NCBI GenBank assembly: GCA_934691925.1
Contig: CAKUTI010000002.1
Location: 1 to 64,000, forward strand
Reading direction: 5' to 3'
Length of the DNA stretch: 64,000 nt
Origin: an uncultured Treponema sp.
Lineage (GTDB): Bacteria > Spirochaetota > Spirochaetia > Treponematales > Treponemataceae
Shown here piece after piece: positions 34,288-43,671 of this stretch. Positions within the stretch are counted from its first letter, which is position 1. Every line of letters starts with the position of its first letter. The notes below the pieces were generated by a model. That model was not told where the DNA came from, searched no databases, and saw only the letters and a program-made list of their open reading frames with translations. The position numbers and the translations under genes are program-made.

Positions 34288-35400
34288 ATGCAAATTATAC
34301 CGGTGGCAAGCGGAAAAGGCGGCGTGGGAAAAAGCCTTTTGTCCGCAAATTTAGCAGTCGCGCTTGGACAGGCTGGAAAAAAAGTCATTCTTGCAGACCT
34401 TGACTTGGGCGCATCAAACCTTCATCTTGCGATTGGAGTGAATCCAAAAACAGGAATCGGAACTTTTCTGACAGGCGGCTCGACTTTTGAGGAAATCATA
34501 ACTCCGACAGACTATGAAAACGTGAGTTTTATCGCCGGAGACTCAGAAATTCCAGGATTAAGCACGCTAAAAGTCGCCCAGAAAAACGCTTTGATAAGGA
34601 AATTCCACAGCTTAAAGGCTGACTATCTCATAATCGACTTAGGAGCAGGAACTCATCTTACAATTCTTGACCTTTTTCTTCTTTCTCCGCAGGGAATTGT
34701 CGTTACGGCTCCGACCGTCACTGCGACCCTAAACGGATATTTGTTCCTGAAAAACATCGTGTTCCGGCTGATGGCAGCGACGTTCAAGAAAGGCTCGAAA
34801 GCTGCGGAATATATAAACAAGCTCCGTTCCGACTCAACATCGCTCCAGCGTCTCTACATTCCAAAGATGATTGAAGAGATTGAGAAAATCGACCCGGAAA
34901 ACGCGGCGCAGCTTAAAACGCGTCTTTCGCAGTTCCGGCCGCGGCTTATCATGAATATGATTGACCAGCCGAAAGATGCGGACAAGGCGCAGAAAATCAG
35001 ACGCTCGTGCCAGCAGTATCTCGGCCTTGACGTGGAGTCGCTTGGCGTAATGTATAGAGATTCCCTTCAGGACAAGGCTTTGGCTTCGCGGCTTCCGGTT
35101 GTAATCTACAAGCCGAACGCGGTTCTTTCGCAGGCAATCTACAGAACAGCCGACAAAATTCTTCAGGGCGAGACGATTTCTTTTGACGACTCGTTTGAAA
35201 ATGCGGCAGAGGAAGCAAGCGAGGACTACACAACAAAAATGTCTTACGTTGAGGACTTGGTCGGAACAGGCGCGCTGAGCGTGAGCGAGCTTGGCGAGAT
35301 GATAAAGCAGCAGCAGTTCGAGATGACGCAGCTAAAAAACGAGAATCTTCTGCTGAAATCAAAGCTTGTGAAAGCGGCGCAGCAAGGATTCAAAGTCTAA
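34288..35400 (+). CDS. MinD/ParA-family ATPase (FlhG-like)
   Basis: A 370-residue P-loop ATPase with deviant Walker A GKGGVGKSLLSANLA, switch ILADLDLGASNLHLAIG and Walker B DYLIIDLGAGTH. The fold and length after 250 fit FlhG/FleN-like MinD relatives, which set flagellar number and position. A helical C-terminal tail (about 310-370, QQQFEMTQLKNENLLLKSKL) looks like a coiled coil. No flhF or flagellar gene is next to it, so a role in flagellar placement is only an inference. It is followed 28 bp later by lgt. Confidence 0.85.
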   Translation: MQIIPVASGKGGVGKSLLSANLAVALGQAGKKVILADLDLGASNLHLAIGVNPKTGIGTFLTGGSTFEEIITPTDYENVSFIAGDSEIPGLSTLKVAQKNALIRKFHSLKADYLIIDLGAGTHLTILDLFLLSPQGIVVTAPTVTATLNGYLFLKNIVFRLMAATFKKGSKAAEYINKLRSDSTSLQRLYIPKMIEEIEKIDPENAAQLKTRLSQFRPRLIMNMIDQPKDADKAQKIRRSCQQYLGLDVESLGVMYRDSLQDKALASRLPVVIYKPNAVLSQAIYRTADKILQGETISFDDSFENAAEEASEDYTTKMSYVEDLVGTGALSVSELGEMIKQQQFEMTQLKNENLLLKSKLVKAAQQGFKV

Positions 35401-35428
35401 AAATTAGAAAATCGGAGAATTTGGCAAA

Positions 35429-36418
35429 ATGACACCTCTTTATATCAATTATCCATCTTGGATTCACCCGGAGATTTTTCCCGGAGTTCCTTTTCTTGGG
35501 CTAATCCGCTGGTACGGCCTGATGTACATTTTCGCATTCGGAACAGCTTTTCTTGTTCTGAAACGGCTTTTAAAAGAAGGCGCGCTCGACGGGGCAAACG
35601 CTGACGGCACTTTAAGGAAAGCGAGCGAAGACGACATTTTCAGCTTTATCGCGACAGGAATCGTTTTTCTTCTGATTGGCGCGCGGATTTTCTCAACTTT
35701 GGTCTATGACACTTCGGGAATTTACTGGAAAAAGCCGTGGCTGATTTTCTGGCCTTTCCAGAACGGACATTTCACAGGACTCGCGGGAATGAGCTACCAC
35801 GGCGGATTTATCGGCGGACTTGCCGGAATGATTTTCTGGTGCTGGAAGAAAAAAGTAAGCTTTAGAAAATGGAGCGACGCGATGGTGACAGCGATTCCGG
35901 CAGGCTACACTTTCGGCAGGCTCGGAAATTATCTTAATGGCGAGCTTTACGGAAGAATCACTTCAATGCCGTGGGGAACAGTTTTTCCGAACGCGGAGAG
36001 ATTTTCAAGCAAGCTCGAATGGGTCCAGAATTTTATGGAAAAGATTGGAATGGAAGCATCTTCAAGCCTTGTGAATTTGCCGCGCCACCCAAGCCAGCTT
36101 TACGAGGCGTTGTTTGAGGGACTGATTCTCTTCCTTATAATTTGGATTCTGCACAAAAAAAAGCCTTTCGACGGTTTCTCGGGATTTTTGTATGTTACAG
36201 GATACGGAATTTTCAGATTCTTCATCGAATATTTCCGAGAGCCTGACGCAGACATCGGCTACAGAATCGCGAAAGACTCAGCCGCGCCGATTTATCTGAA
36301 CCAGTCGCTTTTGAACATCTCAACCGGGCAGATTCTATGCTTCTTGATGATTCTAGGCGGAATCGCTTACGGCTTCGCCTCTTGGAAAATCCACAAGAAA
36401 AAACTTCAAAAAGCATAA
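35429..36418 (+). CDS. lgt: Prolipoprotein diacylglyceryl transferase
   Basis: Transfers diacylglycerol from phosphatidylglycerol to the lipobox cysteine of lipoproteins, in the inner membrane. It has 329 residues with about seven membrane spans. Family motifs present are GLIRWYGLMY, MSYHGGFIGG (His) and the signature GRLGNYLNGELYGR. It has a longer loop than E. coli Lgt between spans (about 45-70). It serves the many lipoproteins of this window. It is probably co-transcribed with the MinD-like gene, and a strong terminator follows. Confidence 0.96.
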   Translation: MTPLYINYPSWIHPEIFPGVPFLGLIRWYGLMYIFAFGTAFLVLKRLLKEGALDGANADGTLRKASEDDIFSFIATGIVFLLIGARIFSTLVYDTSGIYWKKPWLIFWPFQNGHFTGLAGMSYHGGFIGGLAGMIFWCWKKKVSFRKWSDAMVTAIPAGYTFGRLGNYLNGELYGRITSMPWGTVFPNAERFSSKLEWVQNFMEKIGMEASSSLVNLPRHPSQLYEALFEGLILFLIIWILHKKKPFDGFSGFLYVTGYGIFRFFIEYFREPDADIGYRIAKDSAAPIYLNQSLLNISTGQILCFLMILGGIAYGFASWKIHKKKLQKA

Positions 36419-36421
36419 AAA

Positions 36422-36476
36422 CAAAAAAGGCTTTGCCAGAAATGAAGCGAACTTCAAAATCCGGCAAAGCCTTTTC
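36422..36476. terminator. Bidirectional terminator lgt / tkt
   Basis: AAAAAAGGCTTTGCC (36423-36437) pairs with GGCAAAGCCTTTT (36463-36475) between convergent genes. A- and T-runs flank the stem. Confidence 0.85.
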
Positions 36477-36499
36477 TATTTTTTCAGATTTCTGATTTT

Positions 36500-38467
36500 T
36501 TATTCTTCAATCAGCTCAGCGAGCTTTTCCGCTGTGAATCCCAAATCCTCAGCGATTTTCTTTGCAGGGCCGGATTCCCCGAACCTGTTGATTGTGAACA
36601 AGTCTTTCTTGCTTGAAACATAGCCTTCCCAGCCTGTTTTAACGCCTGCCTCAGCGACAATCACGCGCTTCGCGTTTCCCAAAATTTCTTTCTGGAAATC
36701 GTCGCTCTGCTCCTCAAAAAGATTCTTGTCCAAAATCGAGACGACGCGAACTTTCTTTGAAACTTTTGCCGCAGCCTCCAAAGCCATATTCACTTCCGAG
36801 CCGGTCGCGACAACTGTAACGTCAGGAGAATCGCTTCCAGACTTCACAACGTACGCGCCTTTCTTGATTGTCTCGCGCCAGTTCTTGTCGTCTTTCGCGT
36901 AAACCGGAACATTCTGCCTTGTGAGCGCAAGGAGAACAGGATGGTCTTTGCTTTCCATTGCAATGTGCCAAGCCGCAACAGTCTCCTCAGCGTCTCCCGG
37001 CCGCAAAACCTGAAGATTCGGAATCGCGCGCAAGGAAGCAAGCTGCTCGATAGGCTGATGAGTCGGGCCGTCCTCTCCAAGATAAATCGAGTCGTGCGTA
37101 AGGTCATAAATCACAGGCTGCTTCATAAGAGCCGCAAGGCGGATTGAAGGGCGCATATAGTCAGAGAAAACGAGATAAGTCGCGCAGAAAGGACGCAGAC
37201 CTCCGTGAAGAGCCATTCCCGCGCACTCGCTTGCCATCCCAAACTCGCGGATACCAAACTCGATAGAGCGTCCAGCCTTGTTTTCAGGAGTGTAAGTTCC
37301 GTTGTCGCCTTTCATTCCAGACTTGTTCGAGCCTTTCAAGTCGGCAGAGCCGCCAACGAGATAAGAATATTCAGCTCCCAGCGCGGAAATCATATCGCCT
37401 GACGCAGTTCGTGTCGCAACAGATTTTCCGACTTCATAGACAGGCTCTTCCGCGCTTCCGTCGGCAGTGAATTCATAAGAGGCTTTCCACTGCTTTGCAA
37501 GCTCAGGATTTTCCTTTGTCCAGTCTTCAAATTCAGCTTTCCAGTCAGACTCGCGCTTTGCAAATTCCGCCTTTTTAGATTCAAAATATTTGATAGCGGT
37601 CTCGTCAATCTGGAAAGATTCATCAGGATTAAGACCGAGATTGATTTTTGTCTGGCGAACATCTTCCTCGCCGAGAGGCTCTCCGTGAACTTTCGGAGTT
37701 CCCTGCTTCGGAGCGAATTTTCCGATGACAGATTTCAGCATAATCAAAGTAGGCTTCTGGGATTCAGACTTTGCCTCATCAACCAGCTTTCTGATTCCGT
37801 CGGCATCGTACATATCGCCTTTCAAGACCTGCCAGCCGTAAGCCTCGTATCTTTTTCCAATATCTTCCGTAAAAGTGATGTCTGTCGAGCCGTCAATCGA
37901 GATTTTGTTCATGTCATAAAAGACAATCAGCTTTCCAAGCTTGTTGTGGCCGGCAAAAGAAGAAGCCTCGCTTGAAACGCCTTCCTCAAGGCAGCCCTCG
38001 CCAACAAGCGCGTAAGTGTAATGGTCAACGATTTTATGATTTTTTGTGTTGTATTTTGCGGCGAGCATCGACTCTGCAAGAGCCATTCCCACAGCGAGAG
38101 CAATTCCCTGTCCAAGCGGGCCTGAAGTGTTCTCAACGCCGTCTGTGATTCCATATTCAGGATGGCCGCAGCAGACTGAGCCAATCTGACGGAAATTTTT
38201 TATGTCATCAAGAGTGATTTTGTATCCGCTAAGATGAAGAATTGAATACAGCAGCATAGAGCCGTGTCCAGCGGAAAGAACAAAACGATCGCGGTCTGCC
38301 CACTTTGAATCAGCCGGATTGTGCTTCAAGATTTCTCCGTACAAAAGCGCGGCAAGCTCTGCGCATCCAAGCGGAAGTCCAGGGTGGCCTGAATTTGCTT
38401 TCTGAATGGCATCGATAGACAAACTGCGGATTGATTTTGCTACGGCAGCAATACTTTTAGAGTCCAT
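36500..38467 (-). CDS. tkt: Transketolase
   Basis: A thiamine-diphosphate enzyme of 655 residues moving two-carbon units between sugars in the pentose phosphate pathway. Residues 1-320 bind the pyrophosphate: SGHPGLPLG, SAGHGSMLLY and VGEGCLEEGVSSEA. Residues about 350-520 are the pyrimidine domain, with catalytic Glu in EFGIREFGMA and HDSIYLGEDGPTHQPIEQL. A C-terminal transketolase domain follows. In the metal-binding motif, usually GDGC, the Asp is replaced by Glu (GEGC). This conservative change may affect Mg2+ binding. It stands alone, with its own ribosome site CGAGG. Confidence 0.96.
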   Translation of the reverse strand: MDSKSIAAVAKSIRSLSIDAIQKANSGHPGLPLGCAELAALLYGEILKHNPADSKWADRDRFVLSAGHGSMLLYSILHLSGYKITLDDIKNFRQIGSVCCGHPEYGITDGVENTSGPLGQGIALAVGMALAESMLAAKYNTKNHKIVDHYTYALVGEGCLEEGVSSEASSFAGHNKLGKLIVFYDMNKISIDGSTDITFTEDIGKRYEAYGWQVLKGDMYDADGIRKLVDEAKSESQKPTLIMLKSVIGKFAPKQGTPKVHGEPLGEEDVRQTKINLGLNPDESFQIDETAIKYFESKKAEFAKRESDWKAEFEDWTKENPELAKQWKASYEFTADGSAEEPVYEVGKSVATRTASGDMISALGAEYSYLVGGSADLKGSNKSGMKGDNGTYTPENKAGRSIEFGIREFGMASECAGMALHGGLRPFCATYLVFSDYMRPSIRLAALMKQPVIYDLTHDSIYLGEDGPTHQPIEQLASLRAIPNLQVLRPGDAEETVAAWHIAMESKDHPVLLALTRQNVPVYAKDDKNWRETIKKGAYVVKSGSDSPDVTVVATGSEVNMALEAAAKVSKKVRVVSILDKNLFEEQSDDFQKEILGNAKRVIVAEAGVKTGWEGYVSSKKDLFTINRFGESGPAKKIAEDLGFTAEKLAELIEE

Positions 38468-38553
38468 AAAAACCTCGTGAAAAAAATAACTCTCTTTCGC
38501 TTCTCAGGCAAAGCCCAAAAAACGGTAAAAGTATAACGATTTTCAGACAGATT

Positions 38554-40005
38554 TTAAATCACATTGAATCTTTTTTTTCTTACATCGAACATCGCGCCTG
38601 CAATCATCGGCTGAATTTCCTCAAAATTCGCCTCCATTCCCTCAAGAGAAAGCTGCATCGCATAAGTCTCGTCGTCGGCACATTCCATGTCGCCTGCCGT
38701 AATCTCCAAGATTCTCGTGATATGCGTGAAAAGCTGGGAAAGCGTTACCATCTCCTGCTGCGGAAGCTCCTGAAATTCACGGTCGTTGCAGTCGATGTCG
38801 CTAACAAGATTCTCGACTTTCAAAAACAAGTCCAAAGCCTTGTGCCTTATCTGCCCGAAAGCGAAATCCGCAAACCAGTTGTAGCCTTTGCGCAAAACGG
38901 TGTTTCTGTCTTCAATCTGCATTTCAAGCTGTTTTTTTTCTTTCTCCGAGATTCTAAGCCCTGTAGGAATTATTTTTTCAATCAGCTCGGAGACATCGTT
39001 CTTTTTTTCGTGGCACTGGTCTTTTATGAACGAGTCGATTATATATTCAGGACGCGCGATGAACGGAATATTCCTCAAATTTCCAGTTCCGCAGTTTTTA
39101 ACGTTCCATTTTCCAACCGCGGGAATTTCCTGGCCTTTATACCAAAGACGAGTCTCAACGCCGAAATATTCAATGTCGATTTTTTTTGACCATTTCAAAA
39201 ATTCGTGAACCGAGCCGCAGCTGTAAGCGCAAAGATCTTTTGAATGTTCATAGAAGACATTTGCAAGCTGCTCTTCCATTCCGGCGCAGGGGCCCATTCT
39301 GTCAAAACTTTCAAGAAGAAAAGACTCAAGATTTTCGTTCCATTTTTGACGCTCAAAGTCGCTTTCCGTAACAGAATAAGGGTTTTCTTTTTTTTCTGCC
39401 ATCGGATAGACTTCGACAACTCCGGCTGTCCAGTCCTTCACACGGCAAAGAATTCTTGCGCATCTGGCATCTCCGGCTTCCCTAAAAACCGGCTCCAGGC
39501 TAACACCCGTCAAAGTAATTTTCGGAGGAAGCTCAAAATCGTTCTCGGCGATTTTCAAGTCCTGGCAGGCAGGGTCGGAAGCGATATACTGAACGTTGTA
39601 TTCCTCGCCAAAAAGCGTGAACATATCAAGCGCGGAAGACTTATCCAGCTCGATTTTCTTTGAGCGAAGCTTTTTTCCAAGAAATTCAAACCGCAGATTA
39701 AAAGAGAACATATCATTGTCAACAAAAGGAACACAGCGGTCGCCCGGAACAAGAACCTTATTCTCAATCTCTTTTTGAGTCAAAACAATGCTGAAAACTT
39801 TTCCAGAAAATGCGCCGGCTCTCGTTATGTACATTTTTTTCTGAAGAGCAAAAACGCGCGGGTCGCTGTCCAAAAAGTCCGTAAGCTCATCAAGCGTAAG
39901 ATTGTAATTTAGCGCGTTAAGCATGCAAAGCATTTCTCGTGCCGAAAAAGGCTCGGGAAAGCTTCGGAGAAAGTTCGTAAGAAAATTTTCGATTGTAAGT
40001 GCCAT
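38554..40005 (-). CDS. Conserved protein of unknown function
   Basis: A 483-residue soluble protein not recognised. The start is taken at MALTIENFL (40005). The N-terminal 60 residues have a winged-helix feel (FSAREMLCMLNALNYNLTLDELTDFLDSD, then MYITRAG), typical of a small DNA- or protein-binding fold. The remainder is mixed alpha/beta without signal peptide or membrane spans. A helical end is rich in acidic residues and Met. No operon partner. It may be a spirochaete-specific family (inference). Confidence 0.7.
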   Translation of the reverse strand: MALTIENFLTNFLRSFPEPFSAREMLCMLNALNYNLTLDELTDFLDSDPRVFALQKKMYITRAGAFSGKVFSIVLTQKEIENKVLVPGDRCVPFVDNDMFSFNLRFEFLGKKLRSKKIELDKSSALDMFTLFGEEYNVQYIASDPACQDLKIAENDFELPPKITLTGVSLEPVFREAGDARCARILCRVKDWTAGVVEVYPMAEKKENPYSVTESDFERQKWNENLESFLLESFDRMGPCAGMEEQLANVFYEHSKDLCAYSCGSVHEFLKWSKKIDIEYFGVETRLWYKGQEIPAVGKWNVKNCGTGNLRNIPFIARPEYIIDSFIKDQCHEKKNDVSELIEKIIPTGLRISEKEKKQLEMQIEDRNTVLRKGYNWFADFAFGQIRHKALDLFLKVENLVSDIDCNDREFQELPQQEMVTLSQLFTHITRILEITAGDMECADDETYAMQLSLEGMEANFEEIQPMIAGAMFDVRKKRFNVI

Positions 40006-40054
40006 CGTTTTAAAGATAGCAATAACGAAAGCCAAAGTCAAACAACGCCGTTTT

Positions 40055-40084
40055 CATCATTGTAAGCCGAAGGCGAAGCAATCC
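40055..40084. repeat. Dispersed CATTGTAAGCC...GAAGCAATCC repeat
   Basis: CATCATTGTAAGCCGAAGG then CGAAGCAATCC, in the 119-bp gap before the histidine kinase stop. Same family as 16841, 18437 and 46951. Confidence 0.5.
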
Positions 40085-40124
40085 ACCGTTGCGCGCACAG
40101 CCGAAAGCCTAAAAAAACTAAAAT

Positions 40125-41495
40125 CTACAAAATGATTGTGAAAACTGCGCCGTAAGTGCTCGCGTTTTTCGCGCTGATTGTGCCGCCTAAGGCTGTAACA
40201 AGCGTCTGCGCGATTGAAAGCCCCAGCCCGCTTCCGCCGACTTTTCTCGTGTGAGACTCGTCGCCACGGTAAAAACGCTGGAAAATATGCGGCAAGTCCT
40301 TTTCCTTTAAGCCAGGGCCGTTGTCCTCTTCCTCAATAACGATTTTTCCGTCGGAAGTCTTTTCCGCGCGAAGCTCAACAATGCATTTTTTGTCGGCGAA
40401 TTTCACACTGTTTGAAATCAGAACCGTAAGAATCTGATGAAGCATTTCCTCGTCCGTGCAAAGCTCGATTTCTCCGCATGAAAAAGTCAATTCTGAATTT
40501 GGAGAATATGACTTGACCTCTCCCGAAAGCCGCTTGAACAAGACATTCAGCTTTACATTCGAGAAATTCGGCTTGATTCGGCCGCTTTCAATCCGCGAAA
40601 TCTGCAAAAGATTCGATATAATCGCGTGCATCGAGCGCGTCTCGTCCCTGATTGCAGCCAGAGATTTTTCAAGCTGCAGAGGCTCGTCTTTTCCCCATCT
40701 TAAAAGAAGATTTGTCTGCCCCGAAATAACCGTGAGCGGCGTGTTAAGCTCGTGCGAGACATCGCTTGAAAACTGCCTTTCCCGGTCAAAATCACGCTTG
40801 AGACGCTTGAAAAGCTCGTTGAAAGTCTTTGAAAGCTGGTCGATTTCATCGTCATTGCCGCTCACCGGCAAAAAATTCTCTATGCCGTCCGTTCCTTTTG
40901 AATCAGAAAGAGAAAATTTCTCGGCGGAACGTGTGATTTTCACAACCGGCTCGATTGTTTTCCGCGCGATAAAAAGCGAAATAAAAAAGGAAACAAGCAG
41001 AATCGGAATAACGATGAACAAAATCGCTTTAGGCAGATTCTGGTAAATCTCCGATGAAGTGTCCGAGTCCATATTCATCGAGACAACGGCTGTGTATGAG
41101 ATATTTCTGTAGGAAAATTCCCGCGCGACGTAGAAAATATCGAGATTTCCGTCATAAAAATAATCGCGGACAAAGAATTTTTTCGCTTTTCCGTCTGTAT
41201 CCTGCAAAAGCGGCAAAAACGGGTCGTTCGAAGCAATGACCCGCTTCGTATCCTTTTCATAGACCACATACGAAAGAAAATACGGAACCGCGTGCAGGTC
41301 TGTCTCCGAATTTGTGTTTACGGCAAGAATCGCTTCCGACATAGCCTTGTTCAGCTCCAGCGCGAGATTTCTTTTTACGAAGTTGTTGACAACAAAAACA
41401 AAGAAAACCGACATCAGAAGAACGACAGCCGAAATCAGAAGCATAAAACGCAGAGAAAGCCTGATTGAGAAAGACTTTAGGATTTTTCTGCCCAT
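40125..41495 (-). CDS. Sensor histidine kinase
   Basis: A 456-residue membrane kinase. Transmembrane spans lie at about 17-37 and 157-177, enclosing a periplasmic sensor domain (38-156). A HAMP region follows (about 178-232), then HisKA with phospho-acceptor His248 (DVSHELNTPLTVISG) and a HATPase domain with N box (LISNSVKFADKK), G1 (EEDNGPGLKEKD) and G2 (GGSGLGLSIAQTL). It lies 19 bp downstream of the response-regulator gene, so the two form one two-component system. The signal sensed is not evident. Confidence 0.95.
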   Translation of the reverse strand: MGRKILKSFSIRLSLRFMLLISAVVLLMSVFFVFVVNNFVKRNLALELNKAMSEAILAVNTNSETDLHAVPYFLSYVVYEKDTKRVIASNDPFLPLLQDTDGKAKKFFVRDYFYDGNLDIFYVAREFSYRNISYTAVVSMNMDSDTSSEIYQNLPKAILFIVIPILLVSFFISLFIARKTIEPVVKITRSAEKFSLSDSKGTDGIENFLPVSGNDDEIDQLSKTFNELFKRLKRDFDRERQFSSDVSHELNTPLTVISGQTNLLLRWGKDEPLQLEKSLAAIRDETRSMHAIISNLLQISRIESGRIKPNFSNVKLNVLFKRLSGEVKSYSPNSELTFSCGEIELCTDEEMLHQILTVLISNSVKFADKKCIVELRAEKTSDGKIVIEEEDNGPGLKEKDLPHIFQRFYRGDESHTRKVGGSGLGLSIAQTLVTALGGTISAKNASTYGAVFTIIL

Positions 41496-41514
41496 ACACG
41501 AATTCCGGAAAAAT

Positions 41515-42204
41515 CTAAATCATCATGTAGCCAACGCCGCGCACAGTTCTGATGTATTCATCTTTTGTGCAGGTTGAAATTTTGTTTCTAAGATAGCCAA
41601 CGTAGACATCGACTGTGTTCTCGTCGATAAAATGGCCTTTTCCCCAGATTGAGTCGATAATCTCGCCCCGTGTCATCGCCTTGTCTCTGTTTTCAACAAA
41701 GCACTTGAGCATCATAAACTCTGTTTTTGAAAGAGAAATCTCGTGTCCGCAGATTACGCAGTTCATTTTTGAAGGATTAAGCTCAAGCTCGCGGTGCTTC
41801 AAAGCGTCCTCGGCAGCCTTCTCAAATTTTATGCGGCGCAAAAGCGCGTTGATTCTCGCCAAAAGCTCCTCGATTTCAAAAGGCTTTGCAATGTAGTCGT
41901 CCGCACCGGAATTCAAGCCGTTGATTTTGTCGATTGTCTCGCTGCGCGCAGTCTCGATGATTACAGGAACTGTCGATTTTTCCCGGATTCTTCTTAAAAC
42001 TTCAAGCCCGTTAAGCTCCGGAAGCATGACATCAAGAAGAATCAAGTCAGGCTCGTCCTCCTCGAACATCTCGAGAGCCTGCCGTCCGGTTTCCGCAAGA
42101 GCAGTCTCGTATCCTTCATGCTTAAGTTCTGAAATAACAAAGTCCGAAATGCCCTTGTCATCTTCTACGATAAGAATCTTTTTTGATTTCGATTCGTTTT
42201 CCAT
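41515..42204 (-). CDS. OmpR/PhoB-family response regulator
   Basis: A 229-residue regulator. The receiver domain (1-120) carries acidic pocket VEDD, phospho-acceptor Asp58 (LILLDVMLPELNG) and conserved Lys (DYIAKPFE). A C-terminal winged helix (about 140-229) reads LSKTEFMMLKCFVENRDKAMTRGEIIDSIWG and ENTVDVYVGYLRNKI. ATG 42204 is chosen because AAGGAG precedes it; an extension to 42234 is not supported. In the receiver, the usual Thr of 'VTA' reads IETARSE. It is in one operon with the kinase and the secreted protein upstream. Confidence 0.95.
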   Translation of the reverse strand: MENESKSKKILIVEDDKGISDFVISELKHEGYETALAETGRQALEMFEEDEPDLILLDVMLPELNGLEVLRRIREKSTVPVIIETARSETIDKINGLNSGADDYIAKPFEIEELLARINALLRRIKFEKAAEDALKHRELELNPSKMNCVICGHEISLSKTEFMMLKCFVENRDKAMTRGEIIDSIWGKGHFIDENTVDVYVGYLRNKISTCTKDEYIRTVRGVGYMMI

Positions 42205-42235
42205 TTTGCTCTCCTTGACGCGGCGAAAAAACACG

Positions 42236-42850
42236 TCAATTCACTTGAATATTCCCGAGATTTATCTCCGGGATTTTTTCACCGTCAAAAGCCTCGACGT
42301 TTTCTATAGCGAGTGAAAATTCTTTTGACTGCTCAGGGATTTGTATACGAACACAATCGCCTTTATTACTAAATGAGAATTTTACATCATAGGTAACAAA
42401 TTTTCCATTTATTTTTAAATTTGAGCATGAGAAACTTCTTGGATTTATCTCCTGATTGAACAGAATTTTCACAGTTATCTTTCCAACTCCTGATTTTTCC
42501 GCCTTGACTTTCGTCACAGAAAGCCCGTCCTCAATAACGACCTTGCGGCTGCCCCTATAGTTCACAACCTCAACAGGCTCGGAGACTGTGTGCCAGCCCG
42601 TCGACGGATTAAAGCAGTCGCTTGAGCCTTGTTCGGAATTTTTGGAAATAGGCAGGACCGACGAAGTCCTCCGCTCAGAGCCGCTTTCAGAATAAGACGT
42701 GCGCGATTTTTCAGGAGGCTGCCTTTTGCTTTCAGCGGGACTTCCAGACATTCCTCTTCCGCCGCCGGAAAATCCGTCCGCAAACGACAAGGAAACTTTA
42801 AAAAGCGACAAAAATATAACTGCAATAAACCTGAAACTCATTCTCATCAT
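42236..42850 (-). CDS. Secreted protein of unknown function, two-component operon
   Basis: A 204-residue product with a signal peptide (VIFLSLFKVSLSFA, then DGFSGGGRG). A Ser/Arg/Glu/Pro-rich disordered stretch follows (about 30-80). A beta-rich domain (about 85-204: EPVEVVNYRGSRKVVIEDGLSV...KITVKILFNQEINPRSFSCSN) has an immunoglobulin-like strand pattern. It ends 31 bp before the response-regulator start, so it heads that operon. It could be an accessory sensor or an envelope target of the system (inference). No family recognised. Confidence 0.7.
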   Translation of the reverse strand: MMRMSFRFIAVIFLSLFKVSLSFADGFSGGGRGMSGSPAESKRQPPEKSRTSYSESGSERRTSSVLPISKNSEQGSSDCFNPSTGWHTVSEPVEVVNYRGSRKVVIEDGLSVTKVKAEKSGVGKITVKILFNQEINPRSFSCSNLKINGKFVTYDVKFSFSNKGDCVRIQIPEQSKEFSLAIENVEAFDGEKIPEINLGNIQVN

Positions 42851-43047
42851 GGCAAAAAGTATAATGCGGCATTTTTTTTAGAGAATGAATTGACTGTTAA
42901 TCTTGTTTAAGAGATTCCTTAAATGCAATTTCAATTTTGCTTCAATTATTAAATGATTTTTGATAAGATGATTTCCGCTTATTTTTTCATACTTATGACA
43001 AAATTACTGCGAAAACCAAATTAACCAAATCAACAAAGAGGATTTTT

Positions 43048-43659
43048 ATGAATTCTGCTAGCAAAAACTACAAGCTCGCGCTCACCGGACTTTTCAGCGC
43101 GCTTTGCGTTCTCCTTTCGATTACTCCGCTTGGCTACATCAAGCTGGGCTTTATAAACATCACGATTCTGCATATTCCAGTTATTCTGGCGGCGGTTCTA
43201 GGCGGACTTGGTCCGGCCTTGATAACAGGACTGATTTTCGGCCTTACAAGCTGTATCCGCTCGAACATGGCAGGAACGCCTTTCTTCGGAAATCCGCTCT
43301 GCTCTGTTCTTCCGCGAGTCCTGTTCGCGCTTTCCGCATGGGCAATCTACACCGCGCTTTCAAAGCTGCCTTTTATGAAAAAAACGCTCGCAGGCGCGAT
43401 TTCAGCTGGAGCCGGAACATTTCTTCACACTTTCTACGTTATGACGATGGTTTTCATCTTATTCTCGCAGAGTCTTCTTGGCGGAATGAAAATCGAGGCG
43501 GGCGGCCTTAAAGGATATTTCATAATGCTCGGAATCATGTACGGAACAAACGGAATCTGGGAAATAATCGGGGCGACAATTATAACGGCGGCGGTTCTCG
43601 GCACAATCTTTATCGCCGCGAACGGAAAATCAAAGCTTTCTAAGGAAAGCGACGAATAA
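43048..43659 (+). CDS. ECF transporter S component
   Basis: The substrate-binding membrane subunit of an energy-coupling-factor vitamin transporter, 203 residues, with five or six hydrophobic spans. Characteristic features are the short N-terminal span with ALTGLFSALCVLLS, the loop PLGYIKLGFINITILHIPVILAAVLGG, and LITGLIFGLTSCIRS. Its vitamin cannot be named safely; no riboswitch is visible upstream. An ABC ATPase at 59253 might or might not serve it. It is followed 12 bp later by the TrkA gene. Confidence 0.85.
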   Translation: MNSASKNYKLALTGLFSALCVLLSITPLGYIKLGFINITILHIPVILAAVLGGLGPALITGLIFGLTSCIRSNMAGTPFFGNPLCSVLPRVLFALSAWAIYTALSKLPFMKKTLAGAISAGAGTFLHTFYVMTMVFILFSQSLLGGMKIEAGGLKGYFIMLGIMYGTNGIWEIIGATIITAAVLGTIFIAANGKSKLSKESDE

Positions 43660-43671
43660 AAGGAAAGATAA

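Noticed and set aside
42851-43047. Riboswitch upstream of the ECF S component
   Set aside because: The gap is A/T-rich with no conserved riboswitch core that I can recognise.
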